The notes under the pieces were generated by a model. That model was not told the DNA's origin. It saw nothing but the letters and a program-made list of their open reading frames with translations, and searched no databases. Position numbers and translations under genes: made by a program. Below, piece by piece: positions 61,837-64,000 of a stretch of 64,000 bases of DNA; within the stretch, counting starts at the first letter, position 1, and every line of letters begins with the position of its first letter. Source of the stretch: CAWBXL01 sp963837365 (lineage in GTDB: Bacteria; Acidobacteriota; Terriglobia; Terriglobales; Acidobacteriaceae); NCBI GenBank assembly GCA_963837365.1, contig CAWIMW010000002.1, positions 992,001-1,056,000 of the forward strand, read 5' to 3'.

Positions 61837-62769
61837 ATGAATCTTCCTAAGTCTGCTCTCCTTTTAGTGGCATTCGTTCTATGTGATGCAGCTTTTGGCA
61901 GTCCGCTTCCTCCTCAGGAACCAAATCAACCGGTGCAACCGGCCGCAACCGCTGGCGATAAAGATCAGGCCAACCCTACGGCAAAGAATCCGCCGGCAAA
62001 AGGATTTGATTTTCAGCAGGCCCTGCGAGACTTCATGGCTGCTGGGAAGGCCCCCGATCCAGATGCAGTAAAGCGCGGCCAAACCATTTATGTTCCAACC
62101 TGCGGCTTCTGTCATGGTTCCACCGGGCGCGGCGGCTCGGGCGGGCCAAGCCTGGTCCGCTCGGTGGTGGTGCTGCACGATCAGGGTACGGGGAAAGAAA
62201 TCTTCCCGGTTGTGCACGAGGGCCGTGTTGCCAAAGGGATGCCTGCTTTTCCGCTCAAAGAATCCCAAGTCCAGGACATCGCGGCTTATCTGTTTTCCCT
62301 GATTCAAGCCACCGCCAACCGGCATGAATACAAAACACTGAACCTTGTGACCGGGGATGCGGCGCAAGGCGAGCTTTACTTCAAGGCCCATTGTGCGAAT
62401 TGCCACTCGCCCTCGGAGGATCTGGCGCATGTCGCAACGAAATACGAACCGGAAGCTTTGCAATCTCGATTTTTGTATCCCAAAACACAGGAGTTTTTTG
62501 GCGGGAAGCCACCCGACCCCGGGGAGAGAGTCACCGCCAAAGTGAAACTCCCCTCCGGGCAAGCCTATTCCGGAATCGTGGTCAAAGTTGACGATTTCAG
62601 TATCTCCATCATCGATGAGTCCGGCATGCGCCGCACGTGGACGTTCGATAACGAACCCGAAATCAGCGTTGAAACCAACGATCCCCTGAAGGCGCATGAA
62701 GACCTGCTTCACCAATACACCGACGCCGACATGCACAATATCCTCACTTATCTGGAGACACTCAAGTGA
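61837..62769 (+). CDS. Dihaem cytochrome c with an inserted beta domain
   Basis: 310 residues. Signal peptide 1-21 (KSALLLVAFVLCDAAFGS). Two c-type haem sites: CGFCH at 89-93 and CANCH at 186-190, with Met ligands likely in KGMPAF (first domain). Between residues about 225 and 270 is a beta-rich insert (VKLPSGQAYSGIVVKVDDFS). The stop overlaps the GTG of the PQQ dehydrogenase (GTGA), so the two form a translationally coupled pair in which this protein accepts electrons. Confidence 0.92.
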   Translation: MNLPKSALLLVAFVLCDAAFGSPLPPQEPNQPVQPAATAGDKDQANPTAKNPPAKGFDFQQALRDFMAAGKAPDPDAVKRGQTIYVPTCGFCHGSTGRGGSGGPSLVRSVVVLHDQGTGKEIFPVVHEGRVAKGMPAFPLKESQVQDIAAYLFSLIQATANRHEYKTLNLVTGDAAQGELYFKAHCANCHSPSEDLAHVATKYEPEALQSRFLYPKTQEFFGGKPPDPGERVTAKVKLPSGQAYSGIVVKVDDFSISIIDESGMRRTWTFDNEPEISVETNDPLKAHEDLLHQYTDADMHNILTYLETLK

Positions 62770-64000
62770 AGCTGCGTCATTTCCTTCTGTTGTGCGCGTG
62801 TTGTTTCCCGGTGGTGATGATGGCGCAGGGGTTGGACCCGGCTGATATCTTGAAGCCAAAACCAGACTCCTGGCCTACCTACAACGGCGACTACTCTGGC
62901 CGCCGCTACAGTCCGCTAAAGCAAATCAACGCTGAGAACGTGCGCAACTTGAAAGCGGAATGGAGCTATTCTGCCAACCCAGGTCAGGAAGCCAATTTCT
63001 TTGGCAGCAGGGACATTAAGTCCACGCCGCTTGCCGTAGATGGAGTGCTCTACTTTTCGGTACCGGACAATGTCTGGGCGGTGGACGCACGCACGGGCCA
63101 TGAAATCTGGCACTACCAATGGGAGAGTAAAGGAGGAATTCATATTGGCAATCGCGGGGTGGGCATCTATCACAACTGGCTCTACTTCGAAACCCCGGAC
63201 GATCACCTGATCTGTCTCGACAAAAATTCCGGCAAGCTCCGCTGGTCAGTAGAAATTGCGGACGTCGCCCAGGAGTATTTCTCCACTCCCGCGCCGCTGG
63301 TGATCGGCAACCACATCATTATCGGGGTTGGCGGAGACTCGCTGGATGTACCGGGTTTTCTGGAAGCCCGCGATCCGGAAACCGGTAAAGTTCAATGGCA
63401 CTGGGATTCAGAACCCAAGCCAGGCGAACCGGGCGAGGAGACCTGGCCGGATGTAGAGTCCATGCGGCACGGCGGCGGCATGACGTGGCTGACTGGAACA
63501 TACGATCCGGAGTTGAATCTTCTGTTCTGGGGGACCGGCAATCCCAATCCGGTGCACGCGGGGCAAGGGCGTAAAGGAGATAACCTGTGGACTTGTTCGG
63601 TTGTAGCTTTGAACCCCGATACAGGGAAATTTGTCTGGGGATTTCAAGCCTCTCCGCATGATACGCACGATTGGGACAACGTAGAGACTCCGGTCATCTT
63701 CGATGGAGAGATCAACGGACAAAAACGCAAGTTGCTGGCGGTGGGTTCGCGTAACGGCTACTTTTTTGTTCTCGACCGAACCAACGGCAAAAATCTCATT
63801 ACTGTGCCCTTCATTGATCTGAACTGGTCCAAGGGAGTCAACTCCAAAGGGCAGCCGATCCCCGATCCTGCCAAAGAACCTAAAGTAGACGGCACGTTGG
63901 TAAACCCGGCCTCGGGAGGAGCGGCTAACTGGCCGCCGCCCAGTTTCAACCCTGAAACCGGACTCTTTTACTTAACCGCCACTCCTTCATTCAGCGTTTA
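62766..64000 (+). CDS. PQQ-dependent dehydrogenase, methanol/ethanol family (partial)
   Basis: 411 codons visible; runs off the window. GTG start overlapping the cytochrome stop, signal peptide (LRHFLLLCACCFPVVMMAQG). Beta-propeller WD-like blades: DSWPTYNGDYSGRRYSPLKQ, IWHYQW, WGTGNPNPVHAGQ and FQASPHDTHDWDNVETPV. The adjacent-Cys disulphide of methanol dehydrogenase is not seen in the expected place (HLICLD), so it is a relative of the quinohaemoprotein/alcohol group. Substrate not known; periplasmic. Confidence 0.93.
   Translation, partial: MKLRHFLLLCACCFPVVMMAQGLDPADILKPKPDSWPTYNGDYSGRRYSPLKQINAENVRNLKAEWSYSANPGQEANFFGSRDIKSTPLAVDGVLYFSVPDNVWAVDARTGHEIWHYQWESKGGIHIGNRGVGIYHNWLYFETPDDHLICLDKNSGKLRWSVEIADVAQEYFSTPAPLVIGNHIIIGVGGDSLDVPGFLEARDPETGKVQWHWDSEPKPGEPGEETWPDVESMRHGGGMTWLTGTYDPELNLLFWGTGNPNPVHAGQGRKGDNLWTCSVVALNPDTGKFVWGFQASPHDTHDWDNVETPVIFDGEINGQKRKLLAVGSRNGYFFVLDRTNGKNLITVPFIDLNWSKGVNSKGQPIPDPAKEPKVDGTLVNPASGGAANWPPPSFNPETGLFYLTATPSFSV

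Noticed and set aside
1..64000. CRISPR array, prophage or IS transposase
   Set aside because: Searched by eye; no regular spaced repeats or transposase motifs seen, only short dispersed inverted repeats.

Overview
The window looks like a chromosomal segment of an Acidobacteriota member, probably class Terriglobia. This is inferred from protein families, not from a marker gene. The supporting features are a PilZ-TonB fusion, a PEGA-repeat kinase-like receptor, a response regulator with a DUF4388 tail, a small coiled-coil protein starting MRNVYEVLRQKE, a DUF2934 protein, a carboxypeptidase-regulatory/TPR protein, and many short intergenic inverted-repeat families. There is one tRNA gene (Glu, CTC). 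I see no rRNA, CRISPR array, prophage or transposase.

Layout. 1-5.7 kb: ICMT-like methyltransferase (cut by the window edge), rpmE, a PilZ-TonB protein and lineage-type small proteins. 6-10.4 kb: a four-gene ABC exporter operon (two FtsX permeases, a HlyD-type adaptor, an ATPase). 10.7-17.5 kb: a sodium/solute symporter, an unknown protein, a predicted pseudokinase with PEGA repeats, and a secreted phosphoesterase. 17.6-22 kb: hbd, a DUF3795 protein, tandem DUF4410-like lipoprotein-size proteins, MoxR ATPase, htpX. 22-26 kb: cytochrome c maturation operon ccmF-ccmH-ccmI-like plus a partner. 26.8-34.5 kb: TonB-dependent receptor, tRNA-Glu, lipid kinase, serine hydrolase and membrane proteins. 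34.6-38.8 kb: molybdenum cofactor genes (moeA, moaC, mogA) with a response regulator inserted, and a PilT-like ATPase. 39-42 kb: a broken TPR gene and queD-queE-queC. 42.3-49.4 kb: M48 protease, phosphohexomutase, manC, manA, an aminotransferase and coaD. 49.5-57.3 kb: a decayed GIY-YIG gene inside a 48-nt inverted repeat, a GH5 glycosidase, a secreted metallopeptidase, YfgM-like and DksA-like proteins, an M28 peptidase and an orphan GvpL/F protein. 57.7-61.7 kb: an oxidative L-fucose catabolic set with an L-lactate-type FMN oxidase. 61.8-64 kb: a dihaem cytochrome c overlapping a PQQ dehydrogenase that leaves the window.

How genes work together. manA, manC and the phosphohexomutase can make GDP-mannose from fructose-6-phosphate. 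The three fucose genes would take L-fucose towards pyruvate and L-lactate, and the FMN enzyme could oxidise the lactate. The cytochrome/PQQ pair needs the c-type maturation operon at 22-26 kb.

Most interesting items: the conserved-looking pseudokinase/PEGA receptor; the GIY-YIG gene whose 3' end runs into one arm of its flanking inverted repeat; and six genes that read correctly only if one or two single-base indels are allowed. The last point suggests either assembly indel errors or real decay and should be settled before any of these is called a pseudogene.
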